DNA of 33,570 nt from Pseudomonadota bacterium. GTDB taxonomy: Bacteria; Pseudomonadota; Gammaproteobacteria; Steroidobacterales; Steroidobacteraceae. The stretch covers positions 1 to 33,570 of the forward strand of contig JAJZLX010000488.1 in assembly GCA_021850555.1 (NCBI GenBank), written 5' to 3'. This document shows positions 18,957 through 27,563 of this stretch, piece by piece. The notes under the pieces were generated by a model that saw only the letters and a list, made by a program, of their open reading frames with translations, ran no database searches and was not told where the DNA came from. The translations under genes and the position numbers were made by a program. Each line of letters opens with the position of its first letter. The stretch's first letter is position 1.

Positions 18957-19240
18957 CGATAAGTCCGACGTCGTCGCCTTTTCGCGCAAGCTTGATATTA
19001 TTCCCCTTCCGTGACGAGCCGTTGACCGGGAATGCGCCGGTGGCCATGAGGCTGTCCCTGCGCCGCGCAAGCCCGGGATATCCGGCCCGACCCTGTCTGA
19101 TCGCGGCTTGCCCGTGTGCGGGCACTGTGACGCTCGTCAGGACTTGGTCAGCACTGCGTGCCAGGATGACGGCGCCTCCTCCGGGGTCGCCGGCGCCCGC
19201 TGGGTGGTTTCACTCGCTCATGAGGAGAGACAGGCTACTG
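18957..19240. promoter_or_regulatory. Divergent intergenic region between the regulator and the RND operon
   Basis: The region holds an AT-rich island near 18990-19003 (GATATTATT) in a GC-rich background, likely a promoter or regulator-binding area for one or both directions. I could not define a clear -35/-10 pair or a repeated OmpR-type box. The rest of the stretch shows no other signal. Confidence 0.35.
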
Positions 19241-20695
19241 ATGTCTCGGATTGGAGATTGCGGCCCGACAGCGGCCCGATGGTTTGGCACCGGTCCGCGC
19301 CGGGCGCGGGGGGCGCGCGGCGCCCGCAGAGCCGTGGCAAGAGTGGCCGGATGGGCCGCCGCGGCGCTGCTCGGCGGCTGCGCGACCTATCACGCGCTGC
19401 CGCTCGCGCGCGCACCGAATCTGTCCCCACGGCTCTCGGGGTTGCGCACCGAGGTGCCGGCGCTTCGGGCAGGCGCCGCGGCGAGGCGAGTCGACCTTGA
19501 CGCGCCCCTGTCCATCGGTGACATCGGGATGCTTGCGGTGCTCAATGATCCGGCGCTGCGCTCCGAGCGCGGCTACCTGGGCCTCGCCCAGGCCAGCCTG
19601 CTGCAGGCATCCCTCCTGCCGAACCCCCTCGCCAGTGTCACCTTCGAGCCCTTGCTGTCGCACGGGGTCTCACCCTCCTGGTCTGCCTCCCTCACGGAGG
19701 ACGTGGGAGCCATCCTGACGTATCACACTCGCGTGAAGTCGGCCCGCTTTGCGCTGGGGCAGGTGAACGCCGATCTGCTCTGGCGGGAGTGGCAGGTGGC
19801 GCAGCAGGGGCGGGTGCTGGCGCTTGATCTTTACTGGAACGGCCGCTCGGTCGTGCTCGCCCGCCGCGAGGTCAAGCTCCTGGATCAAGAGGTGCGCGCG
19901 GTCCGCTCGGCCACCGAGGCCCGCGTTCTGGGCCTCGCTGCGCTCGCGCCGCTGCTCGCCGCCCAGGCCTCGGCGGAACAATTCCTGGCCACGGCCGCCC
20001 TCACGCAGCAGCAGGGCTGGCAGCAACTCGATGCGTTGCTCGGGCTGACTCCGGGGGTGCGCTTTGCCATCGCCGCGCCCGTGCTGGCGCCGATGCCCTC
20101 ATCACTCGAGCCCCTGATCGCCCGCCTGCCCGAGCGCCGTCCCGACCTGGTGGCGCTCAGATTGGGCTATCGCTCGGCGGATGAGAACGTGCGCACGGCG
20201 ATCATTGGCCAGTTCCCCGCCCTGGTGCTCGGCGGTCAGTGGGACCAGGACAACACCAACACGCGCAACGCCGGTCCCACCGCCGCTTTCGGCCTGCCGA
20301 TCTTTGACCGCAACCAGGGTCAGATCGCCGCGGCACGCGCAACGCGCCGGCTGCTGCACGAGCAGTATCAGTCGCGGCTCGATCAGGCGGCGGGTGCGGC
20401 GCAGGGCCTGATGGCGCGGATCGGCCGGCTCACCCGCGATGTCAGCCGTGCGCGCCGCGAGGCGCGCACGGCCGAATCGTTCTCGAGAGCGGCCAGAAGG
20501 GCCTATTCCGAGGATAATCTGGATTCGCGCTCCCTCGTCGACTACGAGACCACCGCGCTGCGGCGCCGGATCGAGGCGAATACGCTCGAACTGTCCCTCG
20601 GCGAGGCGCGCATCGCACTCACGGTCGATCTGGGGCTCGGCCTGCCGCGAGCCCGCATTGCCCCGCCCGCACATCCGAGGACAACTGCAGAATGA
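19241..20695 (+). CDS. Outer-membrane efflux lipoprotein (TolC/NodT family)
   Basis: The protein has about 484 residues. A hydrophobic segment ending in LLGGC (C47) is a probable lipoprotein signal, so the mature protein would be lipid-anchored like OprM/CusC. The rest shows two similar halves rich in long helices (about 90-275 and 295-480), with the second-repeat landmark ERRPDLVALRLGYRSADENVR typical of the family. Three copies form an outer-membrane channel joined to the adaptor and pump encoded next. The start is uncertain: ATG 19241 gives a long positive stretch before the signal core, ATG 19220 is another option, and a GTG at 19334 would give a short, conventional lipoprotein signal. 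The stop overlaps the adaptor start by 4 nt, indicating one operon. Confidence 0.88.
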   Translation: MSRIGDCGPTAARWFGTGPRRARGARGARRAVARVAGWAAAALLGGCATYHALPLARAPNLSPRLSGLRTEVPALRAGAAARRVDLDAPLSIGDIGMLAVLNDPALRSERGYLGLAQASLLQASLLPNPLASVTFEPLLSHGVSPSWSASLTEDVGAILTYHTRVKSARFALGQVNADLLWREWQVAQQGRVLALDLYWNGRSVVLARREVKLLDQEVRAVRSATEARVLGLAALAPLLAAQASAEQFLATAALTQQQGWQQLDALLGLTPGVRFAIAAPVLAPMPSSLEPLIARLPERRPDLVALRLGYRSADENVRTAIIGQFPALVLGGQWDQDNTNTRNAGPTAAFGLPIFDRNQGQIAAARATRRLLHEQYQSRLDQAAGAAQGLMARIGRLTRDVSRARREARTAESFSRAARRAYSEDNLDSRSLVDYETTALRRRIEANTLELSLGEARIALTVDLGLGLPRARIAPPAHPRTTAE

Positions 20696-21747
20696 GCCGA
20701 GCCACCGCCTGCGCCGCCTGTCTCGCGATCAGCCTCACCGCGCTGTTGGCGCCGACGTACGCCAAGAGCGCACCGACGCCGAGCGTGTTGGTCACCCTGA
20801 CGCCGGTCAAGAAGGGCACCCTTCCGCACGAGGTGATCGGCTACGGCACCGTGGGCCCGAGCAGCGCGGGCCGCAAGACCGTCATGGCGCCGGTATCGGC
20901 GGTGGTCGGTGATGTGTACGTGCGCCTCGGCGAGGCGGTGTCCCGGGGCGCGCCGCTCGTGCGTCTGGTGCCGAGCCCGCAGACGGCCGCCTCCTACGCG
21001 CAGGCGCAGTCCGCTCTGCTCCTCGCCCGCCACCTGGTGGCGAGCACCCGCAAGCTCGTTGCCGAGCATCTGGCGACCGCACAACAGCTGGCCAACGCCG
21101 AGAAGTCGCTGACCGATGCGCGCTCGCAGCTTCGGGCCTTTCAGTCGCTCGGGGCTTCCGGCTCGAACATCGTGCGCGCTCCCTTCCCGGCGATCGTGAC
21201 CGCCCTTACGGCGAGCCCCGGTGCGATCGTCGTGCCGGGAACGCCGCTGCTCGATCTGGCCGAGCCGCGCGCGCTGGTGCTCACCGTCGGGGTGGTGCCG
21301 GTTCAGGCGGGGGAAATCAACGCCGAGGATCCGGCCCGCGTGACCTTGATCGGCGGACGTCAATCCGTGACCGGACGGGTGCTGCTGCGCGGGGAGGTGG
21401 CTCAGTCAGGCTCCGGCCTGGTGCCGATCGAGATCGCGCTGCCGCCGGGGAAATTCCTGCCGGGTGAGATGGCCGAGGCGGCCATCACGACACGCGAGGT
21501 CCGAGGGTACGTGGTGCCGCACGAGGCGATTCTGGTCAACAGCAGCGGCGCCACGTATGTCGTTCAAGCCGTCAATCGCATTGCGCGCAAAGTGCTCGTG
21601 CGCATCCTGGATTCGCACGGTGATCAGAACGTCATCTCCGGCGCGCTCGATACACGTGCGCCCCTTGTGCTGACCGGCAATCACCAGCTCAGCGACGGCA
21701 TGCGCATCCGGCTCGCCGATCCGGGCCCGCACGGAGCGAAGAGGTGA
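20692..21747 (+). CDS. RND periplasmic adaptor (membrane fusion protein)
   Basis: The 351-residue protein has a signal peptide (cleavage probably after TYA, residue 24), a first lipoyl half (about 62-95), a short helical hairpin (about 97-152), a second lipoyl half (APFPAIVTALTASPGAIV, about 163-182), a beta-barrel and a membrane-proximal domain. It bridges the RND pump and the outer-membrane lipoprotein. The hairpin is shorter than in AcrA-type adaptors and the protein lacks a lipobox, so it is probably a soluble periplasmic adaptor. It overlaps the genes on both sides: 4 nt with the channel gene and 4 nt with the pump gene. Confidence 0.9.
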   Translation: MSRATACAACLAISLTALLAPTYAKSAPTPSVLVTLTPVKKGTLPHEVIGYGTVGPSSAGRKTVMAPVSAVVGDVYVRLGEAVSRGAPLVRLVPSPQTAASYAQAQSALLLARHLVASTRKLVAEHLATAQQLANAEKSLTDARSQLRAFQSLGASGSNIVRAPFPAIVTALTASPGAIVVPGTPLLDLAEPRALVLTVGVVPVQAGEINAEDPARVTLIGGRQSVTGRVLLRGEVAQSGSGLVPIEIALPPGKFLPGEMAEAAITTREVRGYVVPHEAILVNSSGATYVVQAVNRIARKVLVRILDSHGDQNVISGALDTRAPLVLTGNHQLSDGMRIRLADPGPHGAKR

Positions 21748-24700
21748 CCTTTACCGACTGGGTCGAGCGTCACCGTCGCTCGCTTCTGACGGTTGCGTTC
21801 GCCCTCGCTCTCGCGGGTGTCTTTGCGGCGATCACCCTTCCGGTGGGACTGTTCCCGGTCACGAGTTTCCCGCGCATCCGCATCGAGGTGAGCACCGGCG
21901 CCATGCCGCCGAAGCAGATGCTGATCGATGTGACCGAGCCGCTCGAGCGCGTGGCGCGAGCGGTCCCGGGCGCGAAGGATGTCAGCTCGACCACCTCGCG
22001 GGGATCGGCGCAGATCTACGTCGACTTCCCCTGGGGCTACGACATGAAGGAGGCGCTGCTCGCGGTCGACGCGGCCTTCGCCCAGGAGCTGCCGGCGCTG
22101 CCGAAGGGCACGTCCTACATCATCATCCAGATGAGCCCGGACATCCTGATGCCGTTCGTGTCCTACTCGCTCACCTCGAGCAAGGTCTCGTATGCGGCGC
22201 TTCGGCGTCTCGCCAAGTACCAGATCGTGCCGCTGCTCACCGGTATCCCGGGCGTGCGCCGCGTGGGCGTGCTCGGCGGGAATACTCCGGAGGTCGAGGT
22301 CTCGGTCAACCCGCGCGAGCTTCAGGCCTACGGCCTGACCCTCGCGCAGGTCTCCCAGGCCCTGGCGCAGTCGAACATCATCCGCGCGGTCGGCCGGTTG
22401 CAGGACAACGACCTGCTGTACCTCGCGATCAGCAACAACGCCTTCACTTCGATCAATTCGGTCCGCAGGGTCGCGCTGCGCGCGGGCCGGGCCGGCATCG
22501 TGCGCCTCGGCGACATCGCCAGGATCACCATGGGATCAGTGCCGAGGTGGCTGATAGTCGATGACAACGGCCACCCGGGTGTCAATATCAACGTCTATCA
22601 GCAAAGCTCCGCCGATTCCCTGAAGCTCGCCGATGAGGTCAGGCAGAAGCTGGCGGTCTTCATGAAGACCGAGCCGCGCTCCATTCACCTCGACAAGTGG
22701 TATGACCAGACCCAGCTCGTGCGCTCCTCGGTCGCGGCGCTCGAGGAGGCGATCCTGATCGGCCTGGTGTTCGCCGGGATGGTGCTGCTCGCGTTCCTTC
22801 GCAACTGGCGGGTGACGCTGGTGGCGATGATCGTGGTGCCGCTGTCGGTGCTGATCACGGTGCTGCTGCTCTCGCTCCTCGGCATGACCTTCAATATCAT
22901 GACGCTTGGCGGCATCGCCGCGGCGATCGGCCTGCTGATCGATGACGTGATCGTGATGGTCGAGCACATCGCCCGCCGCGCGGGCCTGCCCCACATCGTC
23001 AACCCGCATGCGACGGTGCTCGAGGCGGCCAAGGAGTTCTTCGGTCCGCTGCTCGGCTCGAGCCTGGCGACCACCATCATCTTCATCCCGCTCGCGTTCC
23101 TCTCGGGCGTCACCGGAGCGTTCTTCAAGTTCCTCTCCCTCACGGTGGCCTCGGCACTCATCATTTCCCTCCTGCTGACGGCTTTCACCGTGCCGCTGCT
23201 CGCCCGCAGCCTCATCGACTTCAAGACCTTCAAGGACCCCGCGCACGGCCGGGAGACCTGGCTCGTGCGCGCCCACGGGCGGGTCCTGGGGAGGCTGTTC
23301 GAGCGGCCGCTGTGGCTGGTGCCGGGAATCGCAGTGCTGCTGCTCGTCGGCATCGTGGCCTACACCCACGTCGGCACCGGCTTCCTGCCGAGAATGGACG
23401 AGGGCGGCTTCGTGCTCAATTATCATACGAAACCCGGCACCTCTCTCATCGAGTCGAACCGGGAGCTGCTCGAGATCGAGGCGATCCTGAAAAAGGATCC
23501 CTATGTCGTCAGCTTCTCGCGGCGCACCGGCGCCGGGCTGGGTGGCGATCTCAACGCGACCTACGAGGGGGACTTCTTCGTGAGGCTCGTCTCCCCGTCG
23601 GAGCGTCCGGATATCTGGGCTGTGATGGATGAGATCTCGCGCAAGATCGCCGCGCAGGTGCCCGGAGTCCACTTCGATACCGCGCAGCTGATGAGCGACA
23701 TGATCGGCGATCTGGTCGGGCGCCCGCAGCCCGTGGTGGTCACTCTCACCGCCGAGAACCCTGCGGTGCTGCCCGCGGTCGCAAAACGGGTGGCCGCCGT
23801 GATCGCCAAGGCGCCGGACATCCAGCCCACCTCGGTCAACAGCGGGGTGAGACCGGCGGGCGACGCTCTCGAGATCCACATGAACCGCGCGGCGGCGGCG
23901 ATGGAGGGCGTGACGGCACAGGAGGTGGCGAGCCAGCTGCATCATTACCTTTATGGCTCGGTCGTGACCCGCTATCTCGGCGCGGTCCGTCCCGTCGGCG
24001 TGCGGCTCTGGCTCGACCCGCCGCAGAAGAAGATCTATCGCGATGAGCTCGGCAATCTTCCGATCCGTTCCCCCACCGGGCGCATCATGCGTCTTTCCAC
24101 CGTGGCCCGGGTGCGGTTCGTTGCCGGGCAGCCCGAGCTCACCCGCAACAACCTCGCGCAGATCGTGCCCGTGACCGCGCGGATCAGCGGCGGACACAGC
24201 CTCGGCGCGGCGATCACGGAGGTGCAAAGAGTGCTTGCGCGGCCGGGGCTGATTCCAAGAGGGGTCTATTACAGCCTCGGCGGACAGTACAAGCAGGAGC
24301 AGGCCGCGGTGCATGGCATGATCAAGGTGTTTGCCGCGGCGCTCGTCGCGGAATTCATCCTGCTCCTGTTCCTGTACGAGCGCTTCTCGCTGCCCATCAT
24401 CGTCATCGCGAGCTCGGTGTTCTCGACGGGCGCGGTGTTCGTCGGCCTGTGGCTGACAGGCGTGGAGCTCAACATCACGGCCATGATGGGCATGGTCATG
24501 ATCGTCGGTATCTCAACCGAGATGGCGATCTTCCTCATCTCCGAGTACCAGGAGCTCGAGAAGACGATGCCGCCGCGGGAGGCGATCCACCAGGCCGCCC
24601 GCAACCGGCTGCGCCCGATCACCATGAGCACGCTCGCCATGATCCTGGCGCTCCTGCCGCTCGGGGCCGCGGTCAGCGGCTCCGGCGACCAGATGCTGCA

Positions 24701-24818
24701 GCCGCTCGCCATTGCGATCATCGCCGGCGCGCTGCTCGAGCTGCCGCTGGTGCTGCTCGCCATGCCGGTGATCATCGGGCTCACCGCGCGGGGCTCGATC
24801 CCGATCGCGCACGAGTGA
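21744..24818 (+). CDS. RND efflux pump with mixed HAE/HME signature
   Basis: The 1024-residue inner-membrane pump has the AcrB-like layout: TM1 at about 12-32, a porter loop, TM2-TM6 (about 335-490), TM7 (about 523-543), a second porter loop and TM8-TM12 (about 862-1014). TM4 carries the proton-relay pair D400-D401 (GLLIDDVIV), as in hydrophobic-drug pumps (AcrB D407/D408). In TM10 the position of the AcrB lysine K940 is a glutamate (E926 in GISTEMAIF), as in heavy-metal pumps such as CusA. The pump exchanges protons for a substrate that cannot be told from sequence. The GTG start at 21744 overlaps the adaptor stop, with a purine-rich GGAGCGAAGAG before it. No cysteine or methionine metal relay was obvious. 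Confidence 0.93.
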   Translation: MTFTDWVERHRRSLLTVAFALALAGVFAAITLPVGLFPVTSFPRIRIEVSTGAMPPKQMLIDVTEPLERVARAVPGAKDVSSTTSRGSAQIYVDFPWGYDMKEALLAVDAAFAQELPALPKGTSYIIIQMSPDILMPFVSYSLTSSKVSYAALRRLAKYQIVPLLTGIPGVRRVGVLGGNTPEVEVSVNPRELQAYGLTLAQVSQALAQSNIIRAVGRLQDNDLLYLAISNNAFTSINSVRRVALRAGRAGIVRLGDIARITMGSVPRWLIVDDNGHPGVNINVYQQSSADSLKLADEVRQKLAVFMKTEPRSIHLDKWYDQTQLVRSSVAALEEAILIGLVFAGMVLLAFLRNWRVTLVAMIVVPLSVLITVLLLSLLGMTFNIMTLGGIAAAIGLLIDDVIVMVEHIARRAGLPHIVNPHATVLEAAKEFFGPLLGSSLATTIIFIPLAFLSGVTGAFFKFLSLTVASALIISLLLTAFTVPLLARSLIDFKTFKDPAHGRETWLVRAHGRVLGRLFERPLWLVPGIAVLLLVGIVAYTHVGTGFLPRMDEGGFVLNYHTKPGTSLIESNRELLEIEAILKKDPYVVSFSRRTGAGLGGDLNATYEGDFFVRLVSPSERPDIWAVMDEISRKIAAQVPGVHFDTAQLMSDMIGDLVGRPQPVVVTLTAENPAVLPAVAKRVAAVIAKAPDIQPTSVNSGVRPAGDALEIHMNRAAAAMEGVTAQEVASQLHHYLYGSVVTRYLGAVRPVGVRLWLDPPQKKIYRDELGNLPIRSPTGRIMRLSTVARVRFVAGQPELTRNNLAQIVPVTARISGGHSLGAAITEVQRVLARPGLIPRGVYYSLGGQYKQEQAAVHGMIKVFAAALVAEFILLLFLYERFSLPIIVIASSVFSTGAVFVGLWLTGVELNITAMMGMVMIVGISTEMAIFLISEYQELEKTMPPREAIHQAARNRLRPITMSTLAMILALLPLGAAVSGSGDQMLQPLAIAIIAGALLELPLVLLAMPVIIGLTARGSIPIAHE

Positions 24819-24846
24819 TCGTCCGGCGTGTCCGGAAGGGCCTGCG

Positions 24847-25698
24847 CTAGGCGCTCCAGAGCTCATTCGTCTCACGGGCGAGACCGTCGGCCTCGAGCTT
24901 CAGCAGGTGCGCGAGCAGGGATCGCTCGGCAAGCGCATGACGCTGCGCGGGCACGTCGTCGTAGACTTTTGCGACCAGGGAGGAGAGGTCGGTCGGTGTT
25001 GAGTCCCTGAGCGTCGCGAGCACCTTGGATTCGCGCCGCAGGCGGTGGCGGATGAGGGTGCGCACGGCCTCGCGGGGCTGGGGCATCAGGGTGCCGTGCC
25101 CGGGCGCGAGGCATTGCAGGTCTTCGCCGAGCAGGCGCTCGAGGGAGGCGAGGTAGGCGCCCATGTCGCCGTCGGGCGGATCGATGAGCACCGTGGAGCC
25201 CTGGATCACGTGATCGCCCGTGAACAGCAGCCGCTCTTCCTCGAGCAGGTAACAAAGGTGATTGGAGGCGTGTCCCGGGGTGTGGATCACGCGCAGTGTC
25301 ATATCCTCCGCCAGCCCCAGGCGATCGCCGTCGTCGGGCTGGCGAGCGGGTTGGAAGGAGCCGTCCTGCCCATGCGTCCGGGCGCTCGTGCGCCCGATCA
25401 GCTCAGCGCCCGTGGCCGCTTGCAGCGCCAGTGCGCCAGGGGAATGATCCGGGTGGGTATGCGTGACGAGGATGCGCTCGATGCGGCCCGGTGCGGCGGC
25501 GAGCATTGCCCGCAAGTGCCGCTCGCCGCCCGGCCCGGGGTCGATGATGGTCCAGCGCCTGCCTGCACCGAGCAGATACGTATTGGTTCCAGGGCCCGTC
25601 ATCACGCCGGGGTTGGCGCAGGTGAGCCGCCAGACCTTTTCCGACAGACGCACCGGCTCTTCGGGCCGGATCGGGACGTTTTCCGCAGACTCGCTCAT
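24847..25698 (-). CDS. Metallo-beta-lactamase-fold hydrolase (LACTB2/GloB-like)
   Basis: The protein has 283 residues from the ATG at 25698 (a GTG at 25701 is an equally possible start, and the positions below count from it). The zinc motif HTHPDH (81-86) is followed by H144 in HTPGHASNH, D163 in TGDH and H202 in APGHG, so all metal ligands of a dinuclear MBL hydrolase are present. A C-terminal helical part (about 215-284) resembles the winged-helix end of LACTB2-type proteins. The family includes thioesterases, glyoxalase II, endoribonucleases and, more distantly, persulfide dioxygenases, so the substrate is open. It is the third gene of a (-) unit after the SqrR-like repressor and the Old Yellow Enzyme (43-46 bp gap), which makes a role in thiol adducts or persulfide-linked detoxification possible. 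Confidence 0.87.
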   Translation of the reverse strand: MSESAENVPIRPEEPVRLSEKVWRLTCANPGVMTGPGTNTYLLGAGRRWTIIDPGPGGERHLRAMLAAAPGRIERILVTHTHPDHSPGALALQAATGAELIGRTSARTHGQDGSFQPARQPDDGDRLGLAEDMTLRVIHTPGHASNHLCYLLEEERLLFTGDHVIQGSTVLIDPPDGDMGAYLASLERLLGEDLQCLAPGHGTLMPQPREAVRTLIRHRLRRESKVLATLRDSTPTDLSSLVAKVYDDVPAQRHALAERSLLAHLLKLEADGLARETNELWSA

Positions 25699-25744
25699 CA
25701 CTTTGGGAAGCTCCGCTTCGCGGGCGTGGGCGGCGCCGGCCGCC

Positions 25745-26800
25745 TCAGCCCGGCAGAGCCGGATAGTCGGTGTAGCCTGCCGGCCCGCCGCCGTAGAACA
25801 GCTCCGGCCGCGGATCGTTGAGCGGCGCGCCGCACCTGAAGCGCTCGACCAGATCCGGATTGGCGATGAAGAGCTTGCCGAAGGCGACCGCGTCCGCCTC
25901 GCCTCGGTCGATCAGACACTGGGCGCTCGACGGCGTCAGTTTCTCGTTGGCGATGAACACCCCGCCGAAGGCGGCCTTGAGCTGCGGGCCGATCCGCCCG
26001 CCTTCCGGGTGCTCGCGCGCGAAAAGGAACGCGATCCTGCGGCGGGCGAGTTCCCGCGCCACATAGCCGAAGGTCGCCTCGCGATCGGAGTCCCCCATGG
26101 AATGCGAGTCGCCCCGCGGCGCGAGGTGCACTCCGACCCGTCCGGGCCCCCAGATGCCGATCGCCGCGTCGGTCGCCTCGAGCAGCAGCCGGGCACGGTT
26201 CTCCACGGACCCACCGTAATCGTCATCCCGGCGGTTGGCGCGGTCCTGCAGGAACTGGTCGAGCAGGTAACCGTTGGCGCCGTGCAGCTCGACCCCGTCG
26301 AAGCCGGCGCGCTCGGCGTTCTCGGCCCCCCGCGCGAAGGCGGCGATGATCCCCGGGATCTCCTCGCGCTCGAGTGCGCGCGGGACGACATACGGCGTTC
26401 TGGGCCTGATCAGATTCACATGGCCTTCGGGCGCAATGGCGCTCGGGGCGACGGGCAGCGCGCCCTCGAGGAACAGGGGGTGAGACACCCTGCCGACGTG
26501 CCACAGCTGCAGGAAGATCCGCCCGCCCCCCTCGTGGACCGCCTCTGTCACCTGGCGCCACCCGGCCACCTGCTCCTGCGACCAGATGCCCGGTGTGTCG
26601 GCATAACCCACGCCCATCGGGGTCACCACGGTGGCCTCCGAGATGATGAGGCCCGCCGAGGCTCTCTGGCGGTAGTACTGCGCCATCAAGTCGTTGGGCA
26701 CGCGCCGGCCGCCGGCACGTGAGCGCGTCAGCGGCGCCATGACGATGCGGTTGGGGAGCTTGAGCTCGCCCACGGCGAGCGGATCGAACAGGGACGGCAT
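25745..26800 (-). CDS. Old Yellow Enzyme-family FMN alkene reductase (NemA-like)
   Basis: The 351-residue TIM-barrel protein has the classical OYE signs: PLTRSRA with T25 near the flavin, W100 in LQLWHVGR, the substrate-binding pair H173 and N176 in HGANGYLLDQF, Y178 as general acid, and DYGGS (194-198). It reduces activated C=C bonds of enals, enones, maleimides and nitro compounds using NAD(P)H in the cytoplasm. The frame opens at a GTG at 26845, but the conserved N-terminus MPSLFDPL starts at the ATG at 26800. It follows the ArsR-type repressor gene by 51 bp. In E. coli, nemA is also controlled by a cysteine-based repressor (NemR), so control by a thiol sensor is plausible. Confidence 0.93.
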   Translation of the reverse strand: MPSLFDPLAVGELKLPNRIVMAPLTRSRAGGRRVPNDLMAQYYRQRASAGLIISEATVVTPMGVGYADTPGIWSQEQVAGWRQVTEAVHEGGGRIFLQLWHVGRVSHPLFLEGALPVAPSAIAPEGHVNLIRPRTPYVVPRALEREEIPGIIAAFARGAENAERAGFDGVELHGANGYLLDQFLQDRANRRDDDYGGSVENRARLLLEATDAAIGIWGPGRVGVHLAPRGDSHSMGDSDREATFGYVARELARRRIAFLFAREHPEGGRIGPQLKAAFGGVFIANEKLTPSSAQCLIDRGEADAVAFGKLFIANPDLVERFRCGAPLNDPRPELFYGGGPAGYTDYPALPG

Positions 26801-26851
26801 GGTGGTTTGGGGAAGCTCCAGCGTGGAATTCCCGTATTGAACCACGGGGGG

Positions 26852-27190
26852 TCAGGCGCCGCAAAATTCCTCGTGAAGCACGCCGAGTACACGCGTAACG
26901 AGGCCCGGAGTCAGAGAGTAGTACACCGTTTGGGATTGTCGATCCGTGCGCACGACCCCGGCTTTTCGCAGCACCGCGAGGTGCTGCGAAAGCGCCGATT
27001 GGCTGAGCGGCACACGCTCGTTGAGTTGTCCCACCGAGAGAGGTCCCGGCACCAGATGACACAGGATCATCAAGCGCTGCTCGTTGGCGAGCGCCCGCAG
27101 GACACCGGCCGCCTGGACGCAGTGCGGCTGCATCTCCTGGGCGGCTCGCTCGAGCGCGGCCGCAGGGGGCGCATCGCGTCGGCGGCTCAT
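26852..27190 (-). CDS. ArsR-family persulfide-sensing type repressor (SqrR/BigR/YgaV-like)
   Basis: The 112-residue winged-helix protein has its DNA-recognition helix at SQSALSQHLAVLRKAG and a beta wing ending in QTVYYSL. Cysteines C44 (ILCHL, helix 2) and C110 (EEFC, penultimate region) are 66 residues apart, exactly as in the reactive cysteine pair of SqrR (C41/C107) and BigR, which form a polysulfide bridge and release DNA. A third, C24, is near the N-terminus. Metal-sensor motifs such as ELCVCDL are absent. A GTG at 27220 could give a 122-residue version; neither start has a strong ribosome-binding site. It heads the OYE-MBL unit and is divergent from the DUF2892-RND-SQR operon, which it probably represses. 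Confidence 0.87.
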   Translation of the reverse strand: MSRRRDAPPAAALERAAQEMQPHCVQAAGVLRALANEQRLMILCHLVPGPLSVGQLNERVPLSQSALSQHLAVLRKAGVVRTDRQSQTVYYSLTPGLVTRVLGVLHEEFCGA

Positions 27191-27244
27191 GGACGTGGCG
27201 GACTCGCGGTGGCTGGTCACATCCGAAGTTTAATCCATGCGTCA

Positions 27245-27282
27245 CTAATTTACCACTTGCTAATTTAGATCTCGCTAATATA
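27245..27282. repeat. Three CTAATWTA direct repeats at 15-bp steps, likely operator
   Basis: CTAATTTA at 27245-27252 and 27260-27267 and CTAATATA at 27275-27282 are spaced exactly 15 bp apart in an AT-rich island between the ArsR-type gene and the DUF2892 gene. The last two overlap the spacer and -10 of the plus-strand promoter. The TTAG-N6-CTAA arrangement between the second and third copies also forms a short inverted repeat. This is the expected place for the repressor to bind. Confidence 0.6.
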
Positions 27283-27284
27283 CT
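27257..27284 (+). promoter_or_regulatory. Sigma-70-type promoter of the DUF2892-RND-SQR operon
   Basis: TTGCTA (27257-27262) and TATACT (27279-27284) are separated by 16 bp, giving a predicted start near 27291 and a leader of about 46 nt before the ATG at 27337. It overlaps the CTAATWTA repeats, which suits repression by the divergent ArsR-type protein. Confidence 0.6.
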
Positions 27285-27336
27285 GCGCCGCAAGCCGGAC
27301 GGCACATTCGCTCCGGCGCCGCACGGGAGGCCGCAT

Positions 27337-27537
27337 ATGTCAATCGATCGCGTCGTGTTCGCTTTCGCCGGGACCATGGTGCTCGCGGGCACCTTGCTCG
27401 GCTGGATCGCCAGTCCCTGGTGGCTGCTGCTGCCGGTCTTCGTGGGCGCAAACATGCTGCAGGCCGCTTTCACCGGCTGGTGTCCGCTCGCGATGATGCT
27501 GAAACGCCTGGGGGTCAAGCCGGGCGCGGCGTTCTGA
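27337..27537 (+). CDS. DUF2892 inner-membrane protein (YgaP membrane-domain-like)
   Basis: The 66-residue protein has two membrane helices (about 6-25 and 27-45) and the family landmark FTGWCPLAMMLKRLG (45-59). DUF2892 is the membrane part of E. coli YgaP, where it is fused to a rhodanese domain and regulated by the SqrR/BigR relative YgaV. In BigR operons it also stands alone next to sulfur-handling genes. Here there is no rhodanese domain. The ribosome-binding site GGGAGG lies about 6 nt before the ATG. It is the first gene of the plus-strand operon, 26 bp upstream of the adaptor gene. C49 could take part in sulfur chemistry or transport, but this is inference. Confidence 0.85.
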   Translation: MSIDRVVFAFAGTMVLAGTLLGWIASPWWLLLPVFVGANMLQAAFTGWCPLAMMLKRLGVKPGAAF

Positions 27538-27563
27538 GCCGGGCCGCGCAAAGCAGGCGACAC

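Noticed and set aside
22536..24314. Long minus-strand open frame opposite the first RND pump
   Set aside because: Antisense shadow with low-complexity His/Arg/Asp-rich translation and no recognisable domain.
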